64,000 bases of DNA from Calothrix sp. NIES-2098 (GTDB taxonomy: Bacteria > Cyanobacteriota > Cyanobacteriia > Cyanobacteriales > Nostocaceae). The stretch covers positions 6,389,001 through 6,453,000 of the forward strand of contig AP018172.1 of the NCBI GenBank assembly GCA_002368175.1, written 5' to 3'. The position numbers and the translations under genes are program-made. Of the stretch, positions 35,260 to 46,400 are shown in pieces (positions within the stretch are counted from its first letter, which is position 1; each line of letters starts with the position of its first letter). The notes beneath the pieces are model-generated. The model was not told the DNA's origin. It saw only the letters and a list, made by a program, of their open reading frames with translations, and made no database searches.

Positions 35260-38034
35260 ATGAAGCTACGCTCATATATGCTTATAGGGTTATTACTCAG
35301 TCTGCTTCTTAGTACTGTACCCTTCTCTGGCAATTTCACTTATGCGGCAACACCAACAGCAGTAGCACCTGTATCTGGGCGATCGCTCTCCCAAGGGGTG
35401 CAAAAAACGGTGTTAGATAATGGCTTAACGGTACTGACCAAGGAAATACACACTGCTCCTGTAGTCAGCGTGCAGGTATGGTATAAAGTAGGCTCTCGTA
35501 ATGAAGGTAAAGGGGAGAGTGGCATCTCTCACCAATTAGAGCATTTGTTATTTAAAGGGACTAAAGACCGTCCGGTGCAGTTTGGGCGTTTATTTAGTGC
35601 TTTAGGCAGTCAGTTTAATGCTTTTACTAGCTACGATGAAACGGTCTATTTTGGCACAGTGCGGCGAGACAAATTAGAAGCACTGTTGACTCTCGAAGCC
35701 GATCGCATGGAAAATTCCTTAGTTGGGCCTGAGCAACTAACCAGTGAAAAACGAGTAGTCATATCCGAGTTGCAAGGGTATGAAAATTCACCAAGCTATC
35801 GTCTTGACAGGGCAGTCATGCAAGCTGCTTTTCCCAACCGTGCTTATGGCTTACCTGTGGGTGGGACAAAAGCCGATGTGGAAAAATTCACGGTGGAGCA
35901 GGTGCGTAATTATTACCAAACCTACTACAGCCCTGAAAATACTACATTGGTAATTACAGGCGATTTTGCTACAGAACCTACACTCAAAGCGGTTAAAGCA
36001 ACTTTTGGCAAGGTGAAGCCAAGATCCAAAAAAGACGCGAGAACGCAGCAACCTAAGGTAGCAGGAAATTCTGCTGCTAGTTCCAAAGCGCCCATTGTTT
36101 TGAAGGAACCCGGAAGTGCAGCACTGCTGCAAGCGGTGTATCCTCTGCCAGACATTAACCATCCCGATGTGCCAGCAATTGATGTGATGGATATGATTCT
36201 GACAGGCGGACGTAGTTCTAGGCTTTATCAAGCTTTGGTAGAATCTGGACTGGCTAGCTCGGTAAGTGGTAGCGCCGCAGAACTGCTAGAACCGGGTTGG
36301 TATGAACTTAATGCTACGGCAGCACCAGGTAAAGAGTTAACAAAAATTTCCCAAGTACTGCAACAATCTTTGTTGAAATTACAACAGCAGCCAGTTACTA
36401 AGGAAGAATTAGATCGCGCCAAGACGCAACTGCAAGCTAATTTTGTCTTGAGTAACCAAGATATCACCAGTCAAGCGCAACAACTGGGATATAACCAAAC
36501 CATTACTGGAGATTACCATTTTGTGGAGAAATATCTAGCGGCGATCGCCAAAGTAACTCCACAAGATGTACAACGAGTAGCGAAAACTTACCTCAACTCT
36601 GCTAAACAAACCATCGGTTTCTTTGAACCAACTCAACCAGATGGCAAACAAGCAGCTGCTAGTGGTGGTTCCGGTCGCACTGTAGAGAATTTTAGCCCCG
36701 GTAAACCTGTAGATCCAGCAGAATTGGCTAAATATTTACCTCCTGCTACCTCTGCTACCAGTTCGAGTCAGCAAGCTCTACCAGAGCAGTTTACGCTCGC
36801 AAATGGGTTGCGGGTGCTGCTGTTACCTGACCACAGCGTTCCGATTGTTAACCTTAGCGGACAAATTGATGCGGGTACTGTGTTTGATGGCAATCAAAAA
36901 GCTGGGCTAGCGAATTTAACTGCTAACAACTTAATGAATGGTACGAAAACTCGAAATGCTTTGACTTTAGCAAAAACTTTAGAAGACAGGGGTGCTAGTC
37001 TTGATTTTGGTGCTGGTCGTGAAGGAGTTAGTATTAGCGGTCAAGGACTATCAGTTGATTTGCCAATCTTAGTTCAAAGTCTGGCAGATGTAGCACAAAA
37101 TGCCACTTTCCCAGCCGACCAATTAGAACTGACTCGTCAAAGGGCATTGACCAGTTTAAAATTACAACTTGATGACCCTGAAACTTTGGGAAGACGGGCA
37201 TTCCAGCAGGCAATTTACCCAGAAAATCATCCTTTCCACAGCTTTCCTTCAGTCGAAAGCTTAAATAGTATTACTCGCGATGATGTACTGCGCTTCTACC
37301 AAGAACACTACCGCCCGGATACTACAACGATCGCTCTAGTTGGAGATTTTGAGCCAGCTAAAGTCAAAACTTTGCTAAATCAGACTTTTGGCAAATGGCA
37401 AGTCCAAGGTAAGCCACCGACGCTCAACTTACCTAACGTAGCGTTACCCCAAAGCTTGAAACGCCTGAACAAGGTAATTCCCGGCAAGGCAGAGGCTGTT
37501 ACCTACCTCGGTTATAATGGCATCTCGCGCAGAGATCCGCGCTTCTATGCAGCTATGGTGCTGAATCAGATTTTGGGTGGTGATACCTTGTCTAGTCGCT
37601 TAGGTACAGAAGTCCGCGATCGCCAAGGTTTAACTTACGGTATTTACAGTGCCTTTGCTGCGGGAATCAATCCCGGGCCTTTCTTGATTCAGATGCAGAC
37701 AGATCCGCAAGATGCAGAAAAAGCGATCGCCAGCACCCTGGCTTTACTCAAACAAATCCGCGAGCAAGGAGTGACTGAGGCAGAATTGAACAATGCAAAA
37801 CGTTCAATTTCCAACAGCTACCCCGTAGATTTAGCTAATCCCAGCGCTGTAGCAAACATTATTTTGGGTAATGCTGTCTACGGTCTTTCACCGAGAGAAA
37901 TCCGAGACTATCCTCAACAAATTGAGTCTGTAAATATGACCCAAGTACAAGACGTTATCAAGGATTTAATTAAGCCGGAGAATGTAGTAATTGTTACTGC
38001 TGGCTCTGAAGTGACTGCACGCCAAGGCAGCTAA
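35260..38034 (+). CDS. Tandem M16 zinc peptidase, secreted
   Basis: A 924-residue protein with an N-terminal signal sequence (MKLRSYMLIGLLLSLLLSTV). The first M16 domain carries the inverted zinc motif HQLEH at residues 91-95. The second (from about residue 525, EQFTLANGLRVLLLPDHSVP) has the fold's GLANLTANNLMNGTKT in place of HxxEH and so is probably inactive, as in many paired M16 enzymes. An M16 C-terminal domain follows each. A Ser/Ala-rich linker separates them. It likely cleaves peptides in the periplasm. I use ATG 35260 because it gives a proper signal peptide; the upstream TTG at 35182 would mask it. Confidence 0.85.
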   Translation: MKLRSYMLIGLLLSLLLSTVPFSGNFTYAATPTAVAPVSGRSLSQGVQKTVLDNGLTVLTKEIHTAPVVSVQVWYKVGSRNEGKGESGISHQLEHLLFKGTKDRPVQFGRLFSALGSQFNAFTSYDETVYFGTVRRDKLEALLTLEADRMENSLVGPEQLTSEKRVVISELQGYENSPSYRLDRAVMQAAFPNRAYGLPVGGTKADVEKFTVEQVRNYYQTYYSPENTTLVITGDFATEPTLKAVKATFGKVKPRSKKDARTQQPKVAGNSAASSKAPIVLKEPGSAALLQAVYPLPDINHPDVPAIDVMDMILTGGRSSRLYQALVESGLASSVSGSAAELLEPGWYELNATAAPGKELTKISQVLQQSLLKLQQQPVTKEELDRAKTQLQANFVLSNQDITSQAQQLGYNQTITGDYHFVEKYLAAIAKVTPQDVQRVAKTYLNSAKQTIGFFEPTQPDGKQAAASGGSGRTVENFSPGKPVDPAELAKYLPPATSATSSSQQALPEQFTLANGLRVLLLPDHSVPIVNLSGQIDAGTVFDGNQKAGLANLTANNLMNGTKTRNALTLAKTLEDRGASLDFGAGREGVSISGQGLSVDLPILVQSLADVAQNATFPADQLELTRQRALTSLKLQLDDPETLGRRAFQQAIYPENHPFHSFPSVESLNSITRDDVLRFYQEHYRPDTTTIALVGDFEPAKVKTLLNQTFGKWQVQGKPPTLNLPNVALPQSLKRLNKVIPGKAEAVTYLGYNGISRRDPRFYAAMVLNQILGGDTLSSRLGTEVRDRQGLTYGIYSAFAAGINPGPFLIQMQTDPQDAEKAIASTLALLKQIREQGVTEAELNNAKRSISNSYPVDLANPSAVANIILGNAVYGLSPREIRDYPQQIESVNMTQVQDVIKDLIKPENVVIVTAGSEVTARQGS

Positions 38035-38178
38035 TGTTTTAAAAGTAGAGTGGGCAATGCTCGCTCTACTGCATCAGCTAAACTTGTCAAAAAAACCTCC
38101 GCGTCTTGTTCGTGAATTCTACTCTACGATAGGTTCAGAGCATCCCAAGAAGGCAGTTCTGCTGGAGTTGAGGCACTT

Positions 38179-41100
38179 ATGAACCAGTATATTTCTAGTA
38201 ATCCCACTAGTACTGAAGAAGCAGAGGTTTTTGTATTTGCCGCTTCTTTTGCCCAACAACGGTTATGGTTTCTCGACAAGTTAGCACCAGGGAACCCATT
38301 TTATAATGTATCCACAGCGCTTCGCCTGACAGGTTCTCTCAACTTCACAGCCTTACAGCAGACATTTAACGAAATTGTCCGTCGCCACGAAACTTTACGC
38401 ACCACGTTTGTCATGGCAGATGGGCAACTCCTACAAGTAATAGCTCCCACCTTAACCATACCCATACTCGTAATCGACCTACGCAAGTACGAGAGCCAAG
38501 AACCCGAACAACAAGCGCGGCAATTTGCAACCGCAGAAGCTCAACGTCCTTTTAATTTGAATACCGGGCCATTACTGCGATTGACGCTGCTACAACTGGA
38601 TGAAGCCGAATTTATCCTACTGCTAAATTTGCATCATATTGTCGCTGATGGTTGGTCTATTGGCGTGCTAATTAGAGAATTGGGGATATTATATAAAGCC
38701 TTTGCCGAAAATCAGCGAGCGCCTTTGCCGGAATTACCCATTCAGTATGCAGATTTCGCTGAATGGCAACGGGAATGGTTGCAACAAGTCACAAAGAACG
38801 GCTGTACACCGCTAGAAATCCAATTAGCTTACTGGAAAAAACAGTTAGATGGAATTTCAATACTGAATCTGCCCACAGACAGGTTAAGGCCAGCAGTTTC
38901 CACCTATCAGGGTGCAAAACAATTTCTCGAACTACCGCAGTATTTAACTTTGAAGCTAGAGCAACTGAGTCAGCAAGCAGGCGTTACCTTGTTCATGACT
39001 CTGTTAGCAGCATTTCAGACTCTACTTTATCGCTACACCCAGCAAGAAGATATTGCAGTTGGTACGCCTATTGCCAATCGCAACCGCAGTGAAATAGAAG
39101 GATTAATTGGATTTTTTGTTAATAGTTTGGTGCTGCGTACTGATTTTTCTGGCAATCCAACGTTTCAAGAATTATTGCACCGCGTCCGCGAGGTTACTTT
39201 AGCAGCCTATGCTCATCAAGAATTGCCTTTTGAAAAGTTGGTGGAGGAATTGCAACCAGAACGAGATTTAAGTCATCATCCTTTGTTTCAAGTAGTATTT
39301 AGTCTGCAAAACACTCCCATTCAAGCACTAGATTTACCAGGGTTAAAGCTTTCGCAATTCGAGTTCGACAGCAAAACTGCAAAACTTGATTTAGAGTTTC
39401 ACCTGTGGCAAGATTTAACAACTATTAAAGGAGAAGTAGTATATAGCACCGATTTATTTGATGATATTACTATTACTCGGATGCTAGGGCATTTTCAAAC
39501 ACTTATAGAAAGTATAGTTGCTAATCCAGAACAGCGTTTAACAAACTTGCCTTTATTAACTGCAAAAGAACGGCAGCAGTTATTAATTGATTGGAATTAT
39601 CCTAAAAGGCAAGAATTAGAAAAGAAGTATTTTCATGAGATATTTGCGGCACAGGTAGAGAAAAATCCTGATGCGATCGCTCTAGTATTTGAACACAAAC
39701 AGCTAACCTATCGCGAACTCAATATCCAAGCCAATCAACTTGCACGCTACCTGCAAAAATTAGGCGTAGGTGCAGATGTTTTAGTTGGAATTTGCATAGA
39801 GCGTTCATTAGAAACGATCGTTGCACTTTTGGGCATCCTGAAGGCGGGTGGCGCTTACCTACCTTTAGATCCTAGCTATCCTCAAGCACGTCTTCAATTC
39901 ATGGTAGAAGACGCGAAAGTATCAGTTTTGGTAACTCAAAAGGAATTTGTTGAGCTTTTTGAGAATCATGAGATATCTGTAATTTGCTTGGATCGAGATA
40001 GAGAAATAATTACTTCTCAAAGTCAGGACAATACAAATACCTGTATTACATCTAGCAACTTAGCTTATGTTATTTACACCTCTGGCTCAACAGGAAAGCC
40101 TAAAGGTGTTTTAATCGAACATCGAGGACTTTCTAACTTAATAAAAGCTCAGATTGAAGTTTTCAAATTGCCAGAAAGTAGCCGCATTCTGCAATTTGCC
40201 TCATTAAGTTTTGATGCCGCAATTTTTGAAATTGTCATGGCGCTAGGAACAGGATCGACTCTATATTTAGCAGATAAAGAATCTCTTCTCCCCAGTCGAA
40301 GTTTACTGAGATTATTGCGCGAAAACGCTATTACTCACGTTACCCTTCCGCCTACTGTCTTGGCAGTTTTACCTACAGAATCGCTTCCCGCATTGCAAAC
40401 TATCGTTTGTGCAGGCGAATCTTGTCCAAAAGAGATTGTCCAACGTTGGTTGAGTTATAATCGAAAATTTTTTAACGCTTACGGCCCTACTGAAGCAAGT
40501 GTTTGGTCAACGATTGCTGAAATTAATTCTGCTTGTGAGAACCCACCAATTGGTCGTCCAATTGCTAATACGCAAATTTACATATTAGATAAATATTTAC
40601 AGCCTGTACCCATCGGAATTACCGGGGAAATATATATAGCTGATGAAGGGCTAGCACGAGGCTACCTTCATCGTCCTGAATTAACTGCTGAAAAGTTTAT
40701 TCCTAATCATTTTGAACAAGCTAAAGTCAGCCGTTTGTATAGAACAGGCGATTTAGCACGTTATCGACCAGATGGTAATATCGAATTTTTAGGACGTATT
40801 GATAATCAAGTAAAAATTCGCGGTTTCCGAATTGAATTGTTGGAGATTGAAACAGTATTATGCCAACATCAAAGTGTGAAAGAAGCAGTAGTAGTTGCTA
40901 AAGAAGCTATATCTAGTGAAAACGAATTATTAGCTTATATTGTTCTCGATACTAACTATACAGCAACAACAATTGAAATTCGGCAATTCCTCAAAGATAA
41001 ATTACCAGAATATATGGTTCCAAAAACCTTTGTCATCTTAGATTCTCTACCTCTTACACCTAATGGCAAAGTAAACCGCCAAGCACTAACAGCACTCGAT

Positions 41101-42261
41101 ATTTCAAATAGCCGTTCAATAGATAAAACCTTTATCGCTCCTCGTAATCCCACAGAATCAAAGTTAGCAGCAATTTGGGCTGAAGTTCTGAATATTGAGC
41201 GTGTCGGTATTCACGATAACTTTTTCGACTTGGGAGGTAATTCCTTAGTTGCTGTCAGGGTTGTAGAACAGATACGCCAGCAATTTCAGCTTGACTTATC
41301 GTTAGCTACCTTATTTTTAAACCCAACAATTGAGAGTTTAGCAACTTCTCTATCAACAAAAACAGAGTCTTTAGCTTGCTCTCCTTTGGTTAGCATTCAG
41401 CCACATGGCTCAAATCCGCCTTTCTTCTGCGTTCATCCTATCTTTGGTGTGATATTTCCTTATTATGAATTAGCTCATCATTTAGGCAATAATCAACCAT
41501 TTTATGGGTTGCAATCTCTAGGAATGGATGCTAAAAATCCGCCGCTAACTAGCATTGAAGATATGGCTACTCGCTACATTGAAGCGTTACGTCAAGTGCA
41601 GCCAAAAGGGCCTTATTTTTTAGGTGGTTGGTCTTTTGGCGGTTGGGTGGCTTTTGAAATGGCTCAACAACTGCAAAAGTCTGGAGATGAGGTGGCTTTA
41701 CTTGCTATGCTTGATACTTTAGCACCACTTCCTGGTAATATTCCTTCCTTGGGTAAGAGCTTGCAGTTTCTTTTTACTACTGTGGCGCGAGATATATGGC
41801 CTTTTTTGTTTGAATATTGTTGTCTAATAGCTGCTCATAGCAAGAATCAAATTAAAAATTTAATTTCTCAGGCTTTAAAAAAATTTAATAGCTGGTTTGA
41901 TAAAAATCTGTTAATGCACGTGCATTTAGAAGAAACTTTCCCAAGTAACTTAATATCTGATAATAGTAAGTTACATCTTTTACATGAGTTAACAATCACG
42001 CCAATATTGCGTATATTCTATGCTAATAGTCAAGCAGTTATTAAATATATTCCACAGATCTACCCTGAGCAAATTACGCTGTTTAAAACAAGCACGATAT
42101 CAAGCATTGCTAAAGAAGATTTGAGTATGGGGTGGGATAAGTTGGCTGTTGAGCAAACAGAAATTTATCAGATTCCAGGTAATCACTTAACCATGTTGAG
42201 AAAGCCTCATATTCAAGTTTTGGCTGCACAGCTTATAGCTTGCATTGAAAATAAGATATAG
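38179..42261 (+). CDS. NRPS module C-A-PCP-TE
   Basis: A 1360-residue one-module nonribosomal peptide synthetase with a terminal thioesterase. Condensation: SFAQQRLWFLDKL near the start and HHIVADG at 152-158. Adenylation: YTSGSTGKPKG near 633, FNAYGPTEAS and GRIDNQVKIRGFRIELLEIE. The pocket read against GrsA is D-A-F-T-V-A-A-V-W, near the phenylalanine code, so Phe or another aromatic is likely. PCP: LGGNSLVA with S1022. TE: GGWSFGG with S1152, Asp in MLDTLAP, His in GNHLTML. The TE releases the finished peptide, so this module should act last although it is first on the DNA. The start ATG is preceded by GAGG. Confidence 0.93.
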   Translation: MNQYISSNPTSTEEAEVFVFAASFAQQRLWFLDKLAPGNPFYNVSTALRLTGSLNFTALQQTFNEIVRRHETLRTTFVMADGQLLQVIAPTLTIPILVIDLRKYESQEPEQQARQFATAEAQRPFNLNTGPLLRLTLLQLDEAEFILLLNLHHIVADGWSIGVLIRELGILYKAFAENQRAPLPELPIQYADFAEWQREWLQQVTKNGCTPLEIQLAYWKKQLDGISILNLPTDRLRPAVSTYQGAKQFLELPQYLTLKLEQLSQQAGVTLFMTLLAAFQTLLYRYTQQEDIAVGTPIANRNRSEIEGLIGFFVNSLVLRTDFSGNPTFQELLHRVREVTLAAYAHQELPFEKLVEELQPERDLSHHPLFQVVFSLQNTPIQALDLPGLKLSQFEFDSKTAKLDLEFHLWQDLTTIKGEVVYSTDLFDDITITRMLGHFQTLIESIVANPEQRLTNLPLLTAKERQQLLIDWNYPKRQELEKKYFHEIFAAQVEKNPDAIALVFEHKQLTYRELNIQANQLARYLQKLGVGADVLVGICIERSLETIVALLGILKAGGAYLPLDPSYPQARLQFMVEDAKVSVLVTQKEFVELFENHEISVICLDRDREIITSQSQDNTNTCITSSNLAYVIYTSGSTGKPKGVLIEHRGLSNLIKAQIEVFKLPESSRILQFASLSFDAAIFEIVMALGTGSTLYLADKESLLPSRSLLRLLRENAITHVTLPPTVLAVLPTESLPALQTIVCAGESCPKEIVQRWLSYNRKFFNAYGPTEASVWSTIAEINSACENPPIGRPIANTQIYILDKYLQPVPIGITGEIYIADEGLARGYLHRPELTAEKFIPNHFEQAKVSRLYRTGDLARYRPDGNIEFLGRIDNQVKIRGFRIELLEIETVLCQHQSVKEAVVVAKEAISSENELLAYIVLDTNYTATTIEIRQFLKDKLPEYMVPKTFVILDSLPLTPNGKVNRQALTALDISNSRSIDKTFIAPRNPTESKLAAIWAEVLNIERVGIHDNFFDLGGNSLVAVRVVEQIRQQFQLDLSLATLFLNPTIESLATSLSTKTESLACSPLVSIQPHGSNPPFFCVHPIFGVIFPYYELAHHLGNNQPFYGLQSLGMDAKNPPLTSIEDMATRYIEALRQVQPKGPYFLGGWSFGGWVAFEMAQQLQKSGDEVALLAMLDTLAPLPGNIPSLGKSLQFLFTTVARDIWPFLFEYCCLIAAHSKNQIKNLISQALKKFNSWFDKNLLMHVHLEETFPSNLISDNSKLHLLHELTITPILRIFYANSQAVIKYIPQIYPEQITLFKTSTISSIAKEDLSMGWDKLAVEQTEIYQIPGNHLTMLRKPHIQVLAAQLIACIENKI

Positions 42262-42331
42262 AACTTTGCGATCGCACTCCCAAATCTGAGCTAGCGTAAA
42301 AATATTATGCTTATGCAACCATCTATAGCTT

Positions 42332-43330
42332 GTGGACACGCAAATCGCAGTCTTTAATAGTCCGGCTTGCTACTTCCCCCTGATGAACGGACGCTACGAA
42401 GTCAAGCCAGGGATGATGGCGTTTGGCTCTTGTTTCGGTAATGGTGAAGCTGATAACCAAGTGTTTCAAATTGATGAAAATTTTGCTGATTACCGTCAGG
42501 CTAAACTTTTAGCACGTGCGGAACGGTTAAGTAAATACTACCAGACTTATAACTATTCTACGGCTGTGGCAGGTGCGATCGCTCGTTTGATAGTTGAGCG
42601 CCTCACCGAAGATCGTCCAGAATACTTTGGCTACCAAAAATCAACAGCAAACACCTTGATATTCCATAGCCAACTTACCAAGGAAACTCTCTATCTAAAT
42701 GCAGACTGGCAATTACAGCGAGTCGAAGGTAGTGCCGTTGTCCCAGCTTACACTTCTACCCTTGATGCTCTAGCAGCGCAGATACAAGAAGACTTAACAG
42801 TTATCTGTCGTGGAAACGATGGAGACAGTTGGCTGAGTGCAGTTCATTTGTGCTATCCCAATCATTGGTCAGCTGAGGACAAAATTGGTAAAGATTTTGC
42901 AGCCATCCATACGCCTGTTGCAGGTATAGAAAAAATTAATCGCCGAGCAGATGCGATCGTTAAGACTATGATTACTAATAAACCAATGGTGCGTTTTGCT
43001 TGGGGTTTGAGTACCGACACCCGCCTGAACCACCATCCCGAAGCACCGCCTGGTGTGTCAGTTAGTCAGTGGCAAGGTAGAAACTTTGATCCTCAAAATC
43101 CCAAGCTTTACTTGCGAATTGAGCGACAAGTAATTTGGGGATTACCAGAATATGAAGCAGCATTATTTACTATTCGTACTTATTTTAGAGATTGCAGTTT
43201 AATCAAAAAAGATTCCTTGTTAGGGGAAAAGTTGTGTGCTGCGATTGAGTCTATGTCACTAGATTCGCTAGTTTATAAGGGTTTAGCAGATAGTAAAGCT
43301 AATATTTTACATTGGCTAAATCAAGTTTAA
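42332..43330 (+). CDS. Heme-dependent oxidative N-demethylase-like protein (DUF3445)
   Basis: A 332-residue protein I assign to PF11927 (DUF3445), whose characterised member HODM removes a methyl group from dimethylamine with a heme b cofactor. Family blocks are FPLMNGRYEVKPGMMAFG, FAWGLSTDTRLNHHPEAPP and the heme-region YLRIERQVIWGLPEYEAALF followed by TIRTYFRD. Starting at GTG 42332, because the ATGs at 42307 and 42313 are out of frame. It lies 70 bases after one NRPS gene and 109 before the next, so it belongs to the cluster. A role in tailoring the peptide, perhaps oxidising an N-methyl amine, is inference. Heme ligands are not established for this copy. Confidence 0.7.
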   Translation: MDTQIAVFNSPACYFPLMNGRYEVKPGMMAFGSCFGNGEADNQVFQIDENFADYRQAKLLARAERLSKYYQTYNYSTAVAGAIARLIVERLTEDRPEYFGYQKSTANTLIFHSQLTKETLYLNADWQLQRVEGSAVVPAYTSTLDALAAQIQEDLTVICRGNDGDSWLSAVHLCYPNHWSAEDKIGKDFAAIHTPVAGIEKINRRADAIVKTMITNKPMVRFAWGLSTDTRLNHHPEAPPGVSVSQWQGRNFDPQNPKLYLRIERQVIWGLPEYEAALFTIRTYFRDCSLIKKDSLLGEKLCAAIESMSLDSLVYKGLADSKANILHWLNQV

Positions 43331-43439
43331 AGCATCACCAGAATAGTAAATATTGTTTGAGATTTCTGAAACTATCTGTCAGTAAGAATTTTTAATCCAA
43401 AATCTCAAATTTAAATTCCGAATTGATATAAGGAGCAAT

Positions 43440-46400
43440 ATGCCTTCTGAAGAAGTCTTTGTGTTTCCAGCATCTTTTGCTCAACAACGATTGTGGTTTC
43501 TCGACCAGCTAAATCCTGGCAATAGTATTTACAACGTACCTACAGCAATTCGTTTAACGGGTTCGCTGAATTTAGCAGCGCTAGAGCAGACATTTAACGA
43601 AATTGTGCGTCGTCACGAAGTTTTTCGCACTACTTTTACGGTGTTAGATGGACAGCCTTTACAAGTTATAGCGCCCAATTTAACAATACCTGTTAATGTA
43701 TTAGACCTGGAACAATTGCCAATCGATAAACGGGAAACTGAAGCAAAACGCTTGATTAGCGCAGAAATAGAAAGTCCTTTTGATTTGTCTTCAGGGCCGC
43801 TGCTGCGAGTAATGTTATTTGTACTTTCCCAAACAGAACATATTTTATTGCTGAATATGCATCATATTATCTGCGATGATTGGTCGATTGGGGTGTTAAT
43901 TCGGGAACTGAGTGTTATTTACACAGCTTTTGTACAAAACCAGCCTTTGCCTTTGTTAGAACTACCTCTTCAGTATGCTGACTTTGCTCATTGGCAACGC
44001 GAGTGGTTGCAAGGAGAAGTTTTAGAAACTCAATTAGCTTATTGGCGGCAGCAATTAAACGGTATTTCGATGCTAGATTTACCCACAGATAAAAAACGAC
44101 CAAATATACAAACCTATCAAGGAGCAATAGAATTTTTAGAGTTACCATCACAGCTAACTGATGCACTTGAAGCACTTGCACAGCGAGAAGATGTCACTTT
44201 ATTTATGATTCTGCTGGCGGCATTTCAAACTTTACTTTATCGCTACACCCATCAAGAAGATATTACAGTAGGTTCGCCAATTGCTAATCGCAACCGCAGT
44301 GAAATTGAGAGATTAATTGGTTTTTTTGTTAATAGTTTGGTGTTACGTACTAACCTCAGTGGCAACCCAACTTTTAAAGAAATGTTAGGCAGAGTCCGAG
44401 ATGTTACTCTTGGAGCCTATAGCCACCAAAATTTACCTTTTGAAAAATTAGTTGAAGAACTGCATCCAGAACGAAACTTGAGCTACCATCCCCTATTTCA
44501 AGTGGTATTTGGTTTCCAAAATGCTCCTATGTCAGCAATAGAAATGCCTGGGTTAGTGCCTAGTTTTATAAATATTGACCTACAAAAAATTCGCTTTGAT
44601 TTAGAGTTGAACTTGTGGAAGTGTTCTGAAGATTTTAGAAGTTTATGGGGAGCTAAGTGGCAACTTTCTGAAGGTATTCGCGGTGTAATGGTCTACAACA
44701 CAGCTTTGTTTGAGAAAGCCACCATTATCCGAATGCTAGAACATTTAAAAATATTGTTAGCAAGCATTGTGAGAAATCCAGAGCAACCTATAGCTAATTT
44801 CTCCTTATTGAGTGCAAAGGAGCTAAATCGACTAATCGTCGAATGGAATGATACTCAGGCAGATTATCCTCATAATCAATGTATTCATCAATTATTTCAA
44901 GAGCAAGTAGAGCAGCATTGTAATTCCATAGCCCTAAGCTTTGATAATCAACAAATCACTTATCGAGAATTAAATAATCGCAGCAATCAACTAGCTCGCT
45001 ATTTACAAAAACTGGGCGTAAATTCGGAAGTCGTAGTAGGGATTTGTTTAGAGCAGTCAATAGGATTTATTGTAGGTTTAATAGGAATTTTAAAAGCTGG
45101 CGGAGCATATCTACCATTAGATCCTAGCTATCCTCAAGAGCGTCTAAATTTTATGTTAGATGATGCACGAGCTTTTGTGTTAGTTACACAAGAAAAGTTG
45201 CTCAAGCATTTTGCAGAATTCTCGCATCAAATTATTTGTCTAGATAAAGATTCGGAAAATATCGCCCAAGAAACTGAAGAAAATTTTACCAGCAATGTAA
45301 ACAGTAATAATTTAGCTTATGTAGTTTACACTTCTGGTTCTACAGGTAAACCCAAAGGAGTAGCTGTAACTCACAAAGCTGTAAATCGGTTGGTATGCAA
45401 TACAAACTATATAAAATTAGAAACTAACGACAAAATTGCCCAAGCTTCAAATATTTCTTTTGATGCAGCAACATTCGAGATTTGGGGAGCGTTACTTAAC
45501 GGCGCTCAACTTGTTGGTATTAGTAAAGATGTCATTCTTTCGCCTCAGGAATTGGCATTACAGCTAAAACAAAAAGGTATCAGCGTTCTGTTTTTAACTA
45601 CTGCCTTATTCCAACAAATTGCTAGAGATTTTCCGCAAGCTTTTTCAACTCTGCGATATTTGCTGTTTGGTGGTGAAACTATTGATATTAGATGGGTAAG
45701 GAAAATTCTAAAACATGGTAAGCCTCAGAATTTAATTCATGTGTATGGCCCTACAGAAAATACTACATTTTCTACTTATTATCCAGTACAAGAAGTAGCA
45801 GAATCAGCTACATCTATTCCTATCGGTCGCCCGATTTCAAATACCCAAATTTATATACTAGACGCTAATTTACAACCTGTTCCTATTGGCGTTTTTGGCG
45901 AGTTGTACCTTGGAGGTGAAGGACTAGCGCGAGGATATATAAATAGACCTGAGTTAACTGCTGAGTGTTTCATTACAATTCCTGAAACGGGATTTATTGC
46001 AGAGGAAAGACTTTACAAAACTGGTGATTTGGGGCGCTATTTAATCGATGGGAATATTGAATTTTTAGGTCGCATTGATAACCAAGTCAAGATTCGCGGT
46101 TTCCGCATTGAATTGGGAGAAATAGAAGCCGTACTCAGCGAACATCCAGCAGTGAAGCAAGCTATAGTAATTGCTGCTGAAGATATACCTGGAGAGAAGC
46201 AATTGGTAGCTTATATTGTTCCTCATCCAGAACAAATCCCAACAAGCATGGAATTACATCAATTTTTGACAGTAAAGTTACCAGAATATATGGTTCCAAC
46301 AGCATACGTTTTATTGGAATCTCTACCATTATCGCCCAATGGTAAAGTGGATCGCCGGGCTTTACCTGCATCTGATAAAATCACTTTTATTCAACAAGAT

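Noticed and set aside
38041..38071. Terminator after the M16 peptidase gene
   Set aside because: A GTAGAG...CTCTAC hairpin is present but the stem has mismatches and no T tract follows, so I leave it out of the feature list.
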